From: Lunularia cruciata
Lineage: Eukaryota; Streptophyta; Marchantiopsida; Lunulariales; Lunulariaceae
NCBI GenBank assembly: GCA_948567375.1
Contig: OX419755.1
Coordinates: 59,841,945 to 59,905,944 of the forward strand
DNA: 64,000 nt
Direction: 5' to 3'
Under the pieces are notes generated by a model that was given only the letters and a program-made list of their open reading frames with translations, was not told the origin of the DNA and ran no database searches. Shown here one piece after another: positions 46,550-59,104 of this stretch (position 1 is its first letter; every line of letters begins with the position of its first letter). The position numbers and the translations under genes were made by a program.

Positions 46550-46669
46550 ATCCACTTGCAACTTGGTGTAATAGTTGGTAATTCTTTGTTCTAATAAAGT
46601 GGAAAGTTCATCCACTTGCAACTTGGTGTAATAGTTGGTAATTCTTTGTTCTAATAAAGTGGAAAGTTC
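46550..46669 (+). repeat. Tandem duplication, 60-bp unit
   Basis: Two identical copies start at 46550 and 46610 (ATCCACTTGCAACTTGG to GTGGAAAGTTC). They lie only 11 bp after the 58-bp duplication, so two independent recent tandem duplications sit side by side. Confidence 0.93.
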
Positions 46670-47670
46670 AGCTCCAGCTAAGTTCTCACCAAATTGAATG
46701 AAGAGAGAAGCCTAATCCGCTTTCGCTGCAATTATTAAATTTCTCTTTTTTTGACGTCATACACATAACGTCCTACTCATCTGAAAATCTAGTCATAAAA
46801 TCACTATGGTTGAATCTATGAGATATATACAATTTGGGTCTTTTAATTTCTGGAATTAAAAAATTTATACTGTTATATTACTATCGATAATATATATATC
46901 CTTTGAATATACTCGGTGGAACAAGTAGCCAAGAAATCCGGAGATTTTTCTTCACATGTAATTACGCTTCAAGGTGGGATCACTTAAAAAACCAGATCTT
47001 TTAATTTATAAAAGTGTATAATATATTAACTGATATATTCGACTATGCTTCCAAGAAAATAAAAAAACTTATTAATCTTTAAACACATTGTATTGGTGGG
47101 TGTGTCTAATATCATGTAGAATAGAGCCAGATATTTTTCTCAAGATAATCAATTGTGTTTTCCTTAGGTATTATTTTGATTCGGAATTGCTTTGGTTTTA
47201 GTTTTGGTTGTAGTCGGTACAACCTCTCTTCATCGTAATCTGTACAATCGTAGAACATCTTTCTTCTGCAAGCATGTTAACATCATATTATGATACGGCA
47301 TCTTTTAGAACTTTATCACTTGACTCCCATTACTTTATAAATGATAATGAGTTACTTATCGTCTAATTATATCTCCAAATATATTTAGAATTCATTTTCT
47401 GAAATATTTCACTTACTAGAGAAAAAAATATCATATGCAGAGTAGTGTATGTGTATTATTTCGAGATATTAAAAGGCAGATGATACTTCAAAAATTATAC
47501 AATCAACTCATCTTTAAACACTTGATTATGATATGATTAGATGATAAGATGATTAGATGGATTGGTTAATGGATTGGCACACAAAGATAAAAAGAAGGAT
47601 GGAAAGACTACATAAGCCGAACAAGTATAAAACCTAAAGTAAAATTAAAAGGTTGGTTGATAAAAAATAG
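46670..47670. other. AT-rich intergenic DNA
   Basis: No frame or RNA gene is supported. Poly-A/T runs and short dinucleotide stretches dominate. Confidence 0.4.
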
Positions 47671-47674
47671 GGAA

Positions 47675-48215
47675 ATTTTGATAGACACCTGTATTTTCCG
47701 TAATCCGAAAAGTACCCCTGTAGTTTCAAAACTTGTGAATATACCCTGGTTCCTGTAGACATACACCGACTCCAATAAATTTCTCAATTCTAGTTCAACG
47801 ATGGTCTTGAGAGATGTTATATGCCTACGACTTTTACTTACCACCTTGTAAATCAACTCCCTACTTTATTTATCAGTTTGATTGCAGAATCTAGACTTGG
47901 ACTTATGCACTCTTCATTTCCGTGTATCACAGCTTGAGATATATTGCAAATCTTTAGAAAGGGATCGATAGCCTAATTTCTTTCTGCTGTTCATGTGAAT
48001 CAAAGCACTTAAGTGTGCACCTTCAAATGGAGTACGTCCTATAGGAACCAGGAGTATATTTCACAGATTTTTTGAAACTACACGGTTATATTTCAAGTTA
48101 CAGGAGTAAAGGGTCCATCCTATAGGAACCATGAGTATTTCCCAAAATTTTGAAAATAGAGCGGTGTTTTTCAGGTTACAGCAAAATATAGAGATATCAA
48201 TCAAATTTTTCACTA
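47675..48215. mobile_element. Candidate TIR element (MITE-like), one end duplicated
   Basis: The left end, 47675-47765 (GAAATTTTGATAGACACC ... CCTGGTTCCTGTAGAC), is the inverse of 48030-48110 (CCTATAGGAACCAGGAGTATA ... TTTGAAACTACACGG). It is also the inverse of a second copy at 48115-48215, which ends ATCAATCAAATTTTTC. Arms of about 90 bp surround about 270 bp without coding potential. Internal divergence is high. The class is unknown and the ends are approximate. Confidence 0.55.
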
Positions 48216-51200
48216 AAGAATAATTTACTTTTCCTTAAGCCATATGATGTTGTTGGTCCAACGGGAGAAAAGATATTATTTACAAGAAATAAGCCTTAGA
48301 AAGAAAGGAAAAAGGTGATACGAAAATAATGAAGAAAAAAAATTATATTTCATCAAGAAAGGATGTCCTTTCTCGAATATCAATTGAATCTTGGGTGTTT
48401 TTTGAAATAGAAAATTATTTGACTAGATTAGTGAAATGGTCCTTTGTTTATTTGGAATTTAAAAATTCATGTGGTTAAAAAGAAATTATTTTTATGTAAA
48501 CAGAATAAACATCATCATTTGATAATGTTACAATGATACCAACAATATCAAAGATAAAATAAAAAAATGTATGAGAGAAAGGGAAAAAAACTGGTCGTAA
48601 AGGAGAAAATGAAGATAGGTAATGAAGTGACAAGATTATTTAATTGAATCATGTTTTGCATCTTATCATATTATATTTTAAGATTATCTTGCATTTGATA
48701 ATTTAAAGTTAAAAGTTAAAATTTAAGTTGATCCAAGTATTTTCATATCAATAGATGAAAATGACCATATTTCAATAACATAAAAACTTAATTTAGAACA
48801 TACAAAGGTTTAAAATACCCAAAACTATAATCATTTACTTTAAACTTTGGAATAATCTTACCTAATGCAATTCAAGAAATTAATTTATTCATAAAATAAT
48901 ATTTAGAGTCAATTTTATTTATCCTAATCTTGATCAATTTGATATTTATGGGTTACTAATGTTACTTATTTATGAAAATTTATTTATTATGAAAATTTTA
49001 AATACTTATTTCATCTTATATTAAGATAAATTTTATTTATTACCTTTAATTTTTTTAATGAAGATGCATTTGAATTTCAGATATGAATCCTTATATAAAC
49101 TTTCATCTAGATCCTAAAGAAAATAATTAAAAACTAATTTTCTAATTTTTGAATTGTTATTATTTTCTATGCTTCCTAGAGTGTTTGAGCACTTATTCTA
49201 ATAAAAAGAGGTACAAGAAATACTCATGGTGAGAAGTTTGTACATCTAATCCCTTTTTGGAACCTAGTGAACTTATTAAGTATCATACTTTTCCTTTACC
49301 ATTTGGATAAATGGCTCTATTAACTTAAAAGTTATCCAAATGGCTCTATTAACTTAAAGTTGTGTAGTAAGCAAGGGTACTGGAGGCTCAACTATGAACT
49401 AGTTGTTAAAGATATTTTACACTCAGAAAGCTATTTGAAACCAGATTTGGATTTGAATTTTGTGATTAAGTGGTAACACATAAATAAATGAAACATGCTA
49501 AATAAAATTGTGATGTTTATTATATTAAGGATATTTTATATAAGCCAGAATAGCATATTTATATGAAAATGACTTGATTGATTGATGATACTTTATTTAC
49601 GCTTCCTAATAGCAGTAATTTATCTAATAATCAGAGCAAGGAGTATGAGACTAAAGTTATAAGACGTTGGTGGATCTGTTGAAAGTAAGGAAGTATGTTT
49701 TAGTGATTGAAAAACACATTCTTCAATTATTGTCTTTTTAATGAACCAATGAACGATATTAATATGAATTTGTATAACGATATAGAAACTAACGATTTTG
49801 TTATTATTGTATATTTAAATGACAATATTTTGTATATAGTTAGCTTTAGCTATCCTTATTAAGAGCAATATAGTTTCATCTACCGTTGTTGAGACTACTT
49901 AAGCGAGGTCCAAATTCTAAAGTCTAAGGTTATCAAATTCCATTAATCAAAATTTGAAAGACAATTAACAAAACTGTTTTCTGATAGATAGTTAGCAAGG
50001 TCGCTAATTGAATTAGGGTTTAGATACGCAGAACCCAAGACAAGATACCATTAATTGAGGAATTAAAGGATTGTTATATTCATATTCAATAGTGAATGCT
50101 TTATTGAAGTTTATCTAATGTTTATAGGACGCTTTCAACTCCATTTATCATTATTTAACTGACTTATTTTTCTCTAAAATGGGCCTTTGCTAGCCTTGTT
50201 AAGGATGCCTTAGCTCAACTAGACTCACAAAGCCTATAAAACGTATTGACTGTTTCATGAACCTATAAAGTCGTTCAGTATCTATATTTTGTTGACATGT
50301 GTTAAAATCCCCTTTCTAGTAAATTTATGCTAGATTCAGGAATTATATCAAAATGATACTACAAGGGATGGATATCTTTATTTCAGTACCGAACTCATGC
50401 ATATAACATCCTCAAGTATAACTAGGCATTTTACGTTGAAGGGGAATTCTTTTTAGGATAAGTAAATTTGATCCAGAATTATCTTTATATTTGTATTTTT
50501 TTAAATTTAATTTCAAATAAAAATTTAATTTTAAATGAATAATATACTGAAATATATATGTAACTAAATTGTTACTTAAAAAAAATCTCAAACGGGATTC
50601 TTTGGACTTCATTGACAGGCATCATCCATAATATAGTTATTAAGCTTTAATTTTTATGTTCTTGATAAACTTAACAACAGAACTGTCAGGTCGGGGTTTA
50701 ACCACCCGGCTGAACCAAAAGTTACATCAAACTTTGAAACATAAAAGAAAACTTTCTTCAGACCTTCTACAGTGACTCAAAGTCACCAGATATGTCCGTT
50801 TCCCTAGTCAACCAGCCCAACATGCTGACGCACTTGCATACTAGAGAGAAAGGTTCACGAGAACAAAAGAGAACTATTTTCAGAAACGTGCAGTTGATGA
50901 CTTGTTCCAACTCAAATGTTCATAAATCTGTGAATAGCAGAAGTCTTAGAGTAATGACCATTTGTCCACTAGTCTCTTGTCCCATAAATCCTCTGATTCA
51001 ACTGAGTTCTGTATGTATTTATGTCAAGACAAGGAATCTCCTCAATTGTTATTGAGATTTTGTATCTGTTCAATTCTTGCTTGTTTGTAAGAATTGAATA
51101 GATAATGGATTCAAAATAAAGAACAATTAAAACTTAACTAATTTTTATCATATATTTAATATAGATTAATTGATAGTTAATTTTTTTAATAAATAAATTT

Positions 51201-54123
51201 TATATAGAGATGCTTATAATTAATTAATTAATGCATTTTATGATTATGATTCAAAAAGATATTGGATATAAAATATTATGGAAATCCTAAATTAGGCATC
51301 CAAATTTCCTAGAAAAAACATCCAGATTTATCCTTTTTGCCGTGTCAAGGAATGCAATTCAGGGATTAGTTTCTTGCAATTGCTTGTGAATACTTTGCTG
51401 GCATCTAGAATCTTGAGACCTGTTCAAGACTTGTTAACTCGACGCGTCGGCAACCCCTCAGCGGTTCAGATACATTCTGACGGATTCTTATTAATCTATA
51501 TTAGATAATATTTATAAAAATGACAGGAAAATAAAAGTGAACATGGAAAAGTCAATTTTCTTGTTACCAACCTTAATACGAATACACTACGAAAAATATG
51601 TGCAAAGGCTTTAGTGAATGAAAATTTGAGAATAGAAGACTAATAAGACCCACCTAAAAATTAGATACATAATTGAGTTTTTCTTATCATGTATCTAACT
51701 GAATGCACGTGCTTCCCCACGTGCATGGCACAGCCGGAGGTTTTAACTTCAACTTGGGACTTGGAGATACCAAAATAAAATTGAACTTTCACTAGTCAAC
51801 ACATAAAAGTAGCATAAATAAGTTGCTACATTTGAGTGTGATACGCACTCTGGATGGAAGGCGTACACATGTAAAGAAAAAGGGAAAAATGAAAAATGAA
51901 GGATGGGAATATCTTGAATCTGACACATAGCTTGAATCTGACACATACGAATCTGAAACTTACAAGAAAAAATATTCTGATGCGGATGTTGTGAGCAAAT
52001 AGAATATACTAATGTAAACACATAGCAATCCTAACAATCTAAAGAAAAGCTTAAGTCTTGCTAGATTTTGTTGGAATAAATACTACCGTCAAAATAAATA
52101 TTACTGCTCTTTTCGGACAAAATCTAGCAAGATTAGATACCCCGAAGGTACCCGTGAATATTGACAGACTTGCCAGGGGACTTCGATGGATCTCTACCGT
52201 CAAGCTAGATCTCTTTGCTACTCTATATAAGTGAAAACTATGCTGATCACAACTTTTATTTTCATTTGTGAGGAGTCAAACCGGAGTTCGCGTTAAGAGT
52301 CAAAGCTAGAACTTCAAGTTTAACGGGTCTTGAAGTGTGGATCTAGACACTTATATCTTCTACACTCTCACATTGATGCCGTGTTATGATGTCAATAGAA
52401 CTGAATAAGCCAGTATCGCTAAGACATGCACTGACAAGAGCGAGCTCGATTTACGTAGCCAGGAATACTACACTTCAGGACAGTTATCAATCTCTTTTGG
52501 TGTTTAGAGCATCTTTTACTTCCAATGCTGAAAAGACCATCGTCTACTACGTCATCTGCTGCAACAATAAAGAGCCGAAATACCTGAAAAAGCAATATGA
52601 CACATTCATCCCGGAATATCACGTACTCAACCAGCCTTCGCTCTAATTTTCTTGCATCACACCTATTCTGTTATACTCTCGTGGCCCACTACGTCAAATT
52701 GTTCAACAGTACAGTAGCGGTGCTCCACAGGTAATCAGTTTTGCTGGATCAGACTCTTGGGAGAAAGAAATATTTATTCTGAAGAACAAATGCAGGGCAC
52801 CCAAATCGATGTTATGTAAATTAGCAACATAAAATATGCACAGAAAGAGTCCTAAGTTCGGTGCAGGATGGTATTAATTTACCTGGAAGACATCTGCAAA
52901 GTTACCAAGAGGTTAAGTTGAGAAGAATTTACACTGACCCTGCATTCAGCCCATGCCCCAAAAATCAGAAGGTACAAACATCCACCATTTATGACGCCTG
53001 CATGGTACACAATTTACATACTATAGATATGCACTTTCGTATCCAGAAGAAATCCGGACACTCCATGGCGGCGGACGGACCTCTGTTCGGGTTTTGTCCT
53101 GGAATATCGGAACGTATTCTTCCAAACGTACACATGACGTCCGGTGAGGATACTGCACCATCACTCCCGCATTCTAGATAGGAAGAAACAGTGCAACTAT
53201 ATATGGGAGGGGGAGGAAGTACGGTCCCAGTCCAGTCCACTCTCGACAAGAGCAATGCTTGCGTTTCGACCTCGGGATTGCGCTTATCACAGTTATCCAG
53301 ATACTTTAGCGCACGCTTTTACGAAGTTAGGGGTTTAGATAGTACTGGCTGACGCCCGTGGCTTCACATCGGAGTTAGAACTGTTCGGCGAATTTTGTAA
53401 CATTTTCGTCGTAACGTTTTCAGAGGGTTTATTAAGGAATTTAATGGATACGTCCTGGCTTCGAGGAAAGTTATTCGAGCTGAATTGTTGCTATGCACAT
53501 CTAGACCCATACAGCTTTAAAATGAGATATCGATAAAAGTGATCGGATGTGTAGTCTTTGGAAGAGTTTTGTTAAGAAGATCCAAAGTTATGGTATAGAG
53601 AATGTAAATATAATTTTCGATGAAGATTGCATATATATCAAGACTAAAATATTCTTCTGTTTAACTTAAAAGTGTTAAAGTAATTCAACGAACAGAGAAA
53701 TTGCACTTGTAAGCTTGTCTGCAGTAAGAATGCGATCGGGGTCCATTGAACTTATGAAGAAGGGCATTTATTGCACTTACCGTGTATCTTTTGCTATTCC
53801 AACTTACACTCATTGTACTTTTTGAGAATGGACTGTACATAAAGTACCCTAAAAGCAAGAGCCGAGTCTGTTCCCTGGACCATTAACAGAAGCTCTCTCT
53901 AGTATAATGGATGCACGAAGTCACGCAATGATCCATATCGCCTCTGGTTCTCGAGAGAGAGCCTGACAGGCACGTACAGCAAGTCAGCTTTACGGCGTTC
54001 GTGTTTAGCCTTCTTTTCCCTTCGCCTTTTGGTTACTTTCTGTTAGATGTGACTGTGCCGTACCACTTGTGTTAGCGGGGAAGATGGGGAGAGAAGAAGG
54101 AGAAGTCTAGTGCAGTACTATAC
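48216..54123. other. Long AT-rich intergenic region without supported genes
   Basis: 48216-51700 is very AT-rich with no convincing frames. 52386-52646 (86 codons) and 52861-53181 (106 codons) are open but have no recognised domain, codon pattern or splice context. A hairpin with 15-bp arms lies at 52057-52071 and 52117-52131 (CTTGCTAGATTTTGT). I see no tRNA or rRNA genes. Confidence 0.45.
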
Positions 54124-54325
54124 TGTAGTCTGTTGTACCGTAGGAGTCCCGTCATGAAATTATTTGCAACTGTTTGAGTGTGGGCAGCATTTGTTGACCA
54201 GTGACGACCCCAGTTCACCTATGCTGTAGGCTGTTGTACCGTAGGAGTTTCGTCATGAAATTATTTACAACTATATGAGAGTGGGCTGCATTTGTTGACC
54301 AGTGACGAGCCCAGTTCACCGCTCC
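54124..54325 (+). repeat. Tandem duplication, 101-bp unit
   Basis: Copies start at 54124 and 54225 (TGTAGTCTGTTGTACCGTAGG and TGTAGGCTGTTGTACCGTAG) and end CCAGTTCACC. About nine differences are visible, so this duplication is older than those at 46.4-46.7 kb. It lies about 0.9 kb upstream of the hydrolase gene. Confidence 0.88.
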
Positions 54326-55216
54326 ATAGAGTCGTAGAGTTCTGTCTCGACTGGACTCGACTGGACCGGACCAGAGTCGGACTATTTTGGTCTGCTTTTA
54401 TCGCTATTGTTGGTTGCTTTTTGATTTTTGGCTTTTTACCTTACATTTTGTATAGCTCGGATATATTAAATGCGGTAAGGTAGATTTCTCATTTCTCATA
54501 TCGATCCCAGTTGGATAAATTTTTCATATCGATCTTATTGGTGCCTAGCCCCTTGTTATCTCTTTTGTCTCTTCCTGTACGGCTTGATGGGCGGTTTTGT
54601 TTCTCCCTTGTCCGGGCTTGATGGGGTTTTGTCTCTCCCTTGTACAGCTTGATGTGGTCTTCCCTCCTTCATGCCTTTTTCTCCCTTTTTGGCCCCAGGT
54701 TCAGTAGTAGTCATCTTAGACAAGTACTGTCGTACCACTGTGTTGCGTGGAACAGACGAGCCAGATGAGTACAGCTCATGGGTAAAGAGAATGAATGAAT
54801 CCAAGGAAAGAAAGGCCTTTCTCCCCTATTTAACACAACAGGCCATGGGGGCGTTTGAAACTGCTGCTGTTGCTTCTCCTCTTCCCGTGGCCCCTTTAAG
54901 ATAAGCTTGGACAAGAGGCAGAGGAGCTGGAGCTGCTGCTGCTCCTTTCAGCAGTGTGTCCAGCCTCCTCCTCCCAATGAAGGAAAGATCTAGACTGGGG
55001 ATGGGAGGGAAGATGCACGAGGAAGAAGGAAGTCTTTGAAGACTATTCCTCACCGACTGACTATTATTGAGTGCAGCTCTCTTTCTGTCCCTAACGAGTG
55101 TGGACCATTGTTCGCTTGCATGAACAATGCATGTCGTTCTTTCTGACTCTTTCTTGCACGAGGATGGACCCGTAAAAGCGGGGGTTAGTTATAACCCATA
55201 GATTCCGTACTTTCTA
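54326..55216. other. Upstream region of the IAA-amino-acid hydrolase gene
   Basis: 54560-54660 carries three diverged repeats of a CTTGT.C.GCTTGATG.GGTTTTGTCTCTCC unit, words also present at 58620-58680. 54850-55060 is purine/pyrimidine-rich. This stretch should hold promoter and 5' untranslated sequence, but I see no decisive TATA box. Confidence 0.4.
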
Positions 55217-57452
55217 TTGTTTGAAAAGTTGGAGTATACCACCACCGAACGTCGACAAGCGGACGTCGAGACCAGTGCTTGGACTTCGAGTAGACTGAAT
55301 CGAAGGAGTCTGAGTATCATGACGGTTTTGGCGACGGCCTTGGCCATCCTATTATGTTGCATGTGCTTCAACGCATCTCGAGGTTCAGCTTACAGCAGTA
55401 GTGTAGAGTCTACTCTGGTAAAGGAAGCAACCACAGGAGAAGATCCAATTCTGAACTTTGGTGTTGCGAAGGAGAAAGAAGTGTTCCAACGAGAAAGTGT
55501 CAATAAGGTGATATGGGATGCAGCTCATAGTCCTGAGATGTTCGACTGGCTTAACGAGCAACTGCGTTTCCTTCATCAACATCCAGAGCTATCATGGCAG
55601 GAATTTGAAACCAGTGCTCACATTAGAAAGCAGCTAGACTCCATGGGCGTCCGATATGACTGGCCCATCGCGAAAACAGGTGTGGTGGGGATTATCGGCA
55701 ATGGAGATGGCCCTTGTATTGCTCTCAGAGCCGATATGGATGCCCTTCCATTACAGGTCCATTTCGAATGACTCTTTGAATTGCTTATATCTGAACTCTA
55801 ATAGCCCAATCAAAGCTGGTGCCAAAGCTACTTAGTGTCCTGGTAAATTGATGGTCATGATCCATGTGCTACTCAAAAGATCATATATGTGTGGTCGTCA
55901 TATTCTAATGGCTCCACCTCTTCTCACGGACCTCCTCTTCAAGCTGTCGTGAGTTTGAAGTTTGTGTCGGTTGGTTCCTAATTGCATCCTGAGTTAGTCA
56001 CTCCAGAAGACTCAAGTAGAAATGCGACACATAATGCTACGCACTCACTCGCTGCTGCCGTGTAAGATGGGCCGGGGATTTCAGAATATTTTTTTTTCTG
56101 TTCGAATTCATGCAGGAGGAAGCCGATACAGCGCACCTAAGCTTAGTTCGTGGTAAAATGCACGCGTGCGGACACGATGCGCACGTCACGGTACTTTTGG
56201 GTGTTGCCAGAATTTTGCAATCCCGCCGGCATCTTATTCCAGTAAGAATCTGACCATCATCGTGGCATCATAAGACCTGTTGGTTGGTTTGTACTACAGT
56301 ATTCTCGCGCAATAATTGAAAGGCAATCTTTGAAAATGTTGCAATTGTGAACAATTCTGTGTCTAAGACAAGGATTATTGATCTATTCGGGGAACTATAA
56401 GGGAACTATAAGGTTGATATTCCAACCAGCAGAAGAAGGGAATGCCGGGGCACAAGCCATGGTGGAAGAAGGGGCCCTAGGAAATGCCGAGTCGATATTC
56501 GGACTACACGTGACTCCGTTCTCCGAAACAGGAACAGTGGCTCTGAAACCGGGGCCTCTGATGGCAGGGAGTGGTATGTTTGAAGCTTCCATCATCGGAA
56601 AGGGTGGACATGCAGCTCTTCCTCAACTTCTCACTGATCCTGTGCTGGCTGCGGCTACTATTGTTCTTGCGCTGCAGCAACTGGTCGCTCGCGAGGCGGA
56701 TCCCTTGGATTCTCAGGTACAGCCCAGCCCTACAACAGCCGTGCAGTTCCCTTCTGTTGTACGACGAAGTTCAGCTCTAATTATTGTAGCTTCGTCGATA
56801 ATATTCTGCAGGTGGTTTCCGTAAGCATTATGCAAGCTGGGAAAGCGTACAACGTTTGTCCAGATACTGTGAGGTTGGGAGGCACATTCCGTGCATTTTC
56901 TCTCGAGAGTTTTAGGAAGCTCAAGCAGAGAATTGAGGAGGTAGGTTATCATCTCTCAGAATTTTCTTTGTGACTTGTCCTCGCTTTGTTCGTCCAACCT
57001 AGGACCAGTTGAGGGGAAACATCCTCTGACTGATGTACCGTAAACTGCAGGTCGTTGTGAGCCAGGCTGCCGTGCACAGATGCAAAGCCACTGTTGACTT
57101 TTTAGAGGACTCGCATCCATTCTATCCGCCGACAATAAACGATGACAAGCTTTACGAGCATGTTCATGGAGTGGCAGTGAATATGCTGGGTAAAGATAAG
57201 GTGCTGGTTGCACACCCGGTGATGGGAGCTGAAGATTTTGCGTTCTACTTGCAAAAGATCCCAGGTTTTTACCTTCTTCTTGGCATGAGGAATGTGACTT
57301 TTGGATCGGTATACCCCGCTCATACCTCACGTTTCGTTGTGGATCCACACGCTCTCCCCCACGGAGCTGGAATACTGTCGGCCGTGGCAGAGACTTATCT
57401 ACGGAAGAGGACACTTCAGATGAGAAGGACATTTGCAGCAAAGGACCTATAG
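55217..57452 (+). CDS. ILR1-like: IAA-amino acid hydrolase ILR1-like (M20 amidohydrolase)
   Basis: Five exons (55217-55756, 56116-56241, 56402-56716, 56812-56940, 57051-57452), all GT-AG and phase 0, give 503 residues. The family releases free auxin from amino-acid conjugates, usually in the endoplasmic reticulum. Visible metal-site residues are C198 and H200 (MHACGHDAH), E233/E234 (QPAEEG), H258 (GLHV) and H461 (PAHTSRF). D173 sits in RADMDALP, and the GKGGHAA dimerisation block follows. Residues about 35-52 form one hydrophobic segment after a basic stretch, predicting a signal anchor. The N-terminal extension makes it longer than typical plant members (about 430-450). The C-terminus is AAKDL rather than a clear KDEL/HDEL signal. 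The third exon start at 56402 was chosen for frame and because it yields [13 protein letters not shown]. Confidence 0.92.
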
Positions 57453-58310
57453 CGCGAGCAGCTTGAGGTTGGAAATCAACTGGACGGATGTGGCCGGAAG
57501 AGACTGGATGTGTGGACAGGTAGGACTCAACAGCAGAGGGAGAAGTTTCATTCGGTTCATCGGCTGCAAATGGCGACAATCAACGCTGGCCGACCGGCAC
57601 AATGAGGAGAACATCTGCAAAGCGGACGACAGAGAACAGGATTTCCACCTCGAGCACATCAATGACACAAAAGAAGAAAAAGAAGAAGAAGGCGAAGAAA
57701 CCAAGTCTCTATGTGGTCAATTCCAAAGGTCAATTTGAAGAATCTGGATTATCTCAAGTACCTAGATGCACAGTCTTGGGTATCTTGTAGGTTTATCGCA
57801 TAGCATTGGAATCAATCATCTTACTGTAGTTCTGCCAAGTTTGTCACAGGACATCTTGGCTCTTGCCCTCACAATGTTGACATATCTGAGCATAAGAATC
57901 ATCCAAACCAGCGATTCATCGTAAGTTTCATGTCATCCGTTTACTGTGCGATTCTGTTGCATGTTCAGACGCCGACCCGATTTATGGGTTCTTACATTTG
58001 GCTGCAATCATCTTAAGTTTGGCTTCTGCACTAGCTCAAGTTTCTTCTTCACCTTTTCTTCTTGTTTCCTGTCCTGACCCCTCCATATGTAAAAGATATT
58101 TACTATTCAGTTTTTGGTTGGTAATACTGAGCTTCAGCTGTGCCGGACTCAAAAATAAAGCAAAATGCTCAGTTCAACAGTGGACAATGTTTGTTGATTA
58201 CAGGCGTAATTAACAATGTTAATTACAACTTTAAGTTACCCACGTTTCTTGCCACCGTTGTCAGCATAAGATAATAAGAGAACAATAGGAGTAACAATGC
58301 GAATAATCAG
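57453..58310. other. Downstream of the hydrolase gene, no gene supported
   Basis: The 3' untranslated region of the hydrolase probably covers the start. 57660-57710 is a purine-rich AAG/GAA run that creates lysine/glutamate-rich frames. No domain is seen. Confidence 0.4.
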
Positions 58311-58316
58311 AGAAAG

Positions 58317-58690
58317 GCGACCGCGTAGAAAACACGAAGAAAGGGAAACCCATCAGGCCATATAAAGATGAGACAAAGGTAAAATGGGGCTAAGGCCAGG
58401 TATGAGAAATCTTCCCTAAGATATCCGATAATAATGTACCCTATCTGCACAATGACAATAATAGGAAACCTATATCTATACTATCAATTAAGTGGTTCTA
58501 TCAGTAAAGGGTGTATCATCTATACGGAGCGTCAACTCAACTTCTTTCGGACTTTGATAAGAACTTTCTCATTTTTCATACCGACTATTGAGGTTTAGCC
58601 CAATTTTACCTCTTGTGATCTATGTCGAGGGATGGGGGCTCGATGGGGTCTTCCATCCTTCTTGTTATCCTACGTGGTCGCCCTACACCT
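58317..58690. repeat. Inverted-repeat element, copies also near 41.6, 42.2 and 54.6 kb
   Basis: GGCGACCGCGTAGAAAACACG (from 58317) is the inverse of the sequence at about 58640-58678 (TTCTTGTTATCCTACGTGGTCGCC). The terminal arms of about 45 bp are imperfect and enclose about 290 bp. GGGCGACCGCGTAGGTAACA at 42207 and AAGATAACAAGAAGTATGGG at 41629 belong to the same family. A 27-bp direct repeat, ACTTCTTAACTTGGTAAG, flanks the right end (58688-58740). Confidence 0.55.
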
Positions 58691-59104
58691 TCTTAACTTG
58701 GTAAGGATCCCTACAACTTCTTAACTTGGTAAGAATCCGCATCGGCAGAGTTTCCGCTGTTAGTTCCAACGACCGGTTGGCACATATAGAGAGGAGGGGG
58801 CCGGTAATTGGTATGTAAAGAATGTTCTACGGCCAGCATATATTTGAATATCTAATATCGAATAGGCCTTTGAATTACCCAAATTACAAGGCTAAGGTAG
58901 AACCTTTTTCTTCCCTTGTGAGGTATGGTAGAGTAATAACGAGTAAGATAGAAATAGAAAAAATTGGCAAGGTTGATGTCACGATTGTTGTAATGTTGAA
59001 ATTGGTTTGATTTTTGTAACGTTGAAGCTAGTTTTGTCAGACATTATATTGGAATGGTAATGTTTATAGTCATAATCATTTTAATAAATTCTCATGGACT
59101 ATTT

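Noticed and set aside
50792..51055. 87-codon plus-strand frame
   Set aside because: Serine/asparagine-rich with no recognisable domain, in an AT-rich desert.
52131..52143. GATTAGATACCCC, resembling the small-subunit rRNA core
   Set aside because: Flanking sequence does not resemble rRNA on either side, and the match is only 13 bases.
52386..53181. Small open frames of 86 and 106 codons
   Set aside because: No domain, no splice partners and frames on both strands; chance frames are likely.
56956..57579. 207-codon minus-strand frame over the hydrolase end
   Set aside because: It is antisense to a well-supported exon with conserved residues on the plus strand.
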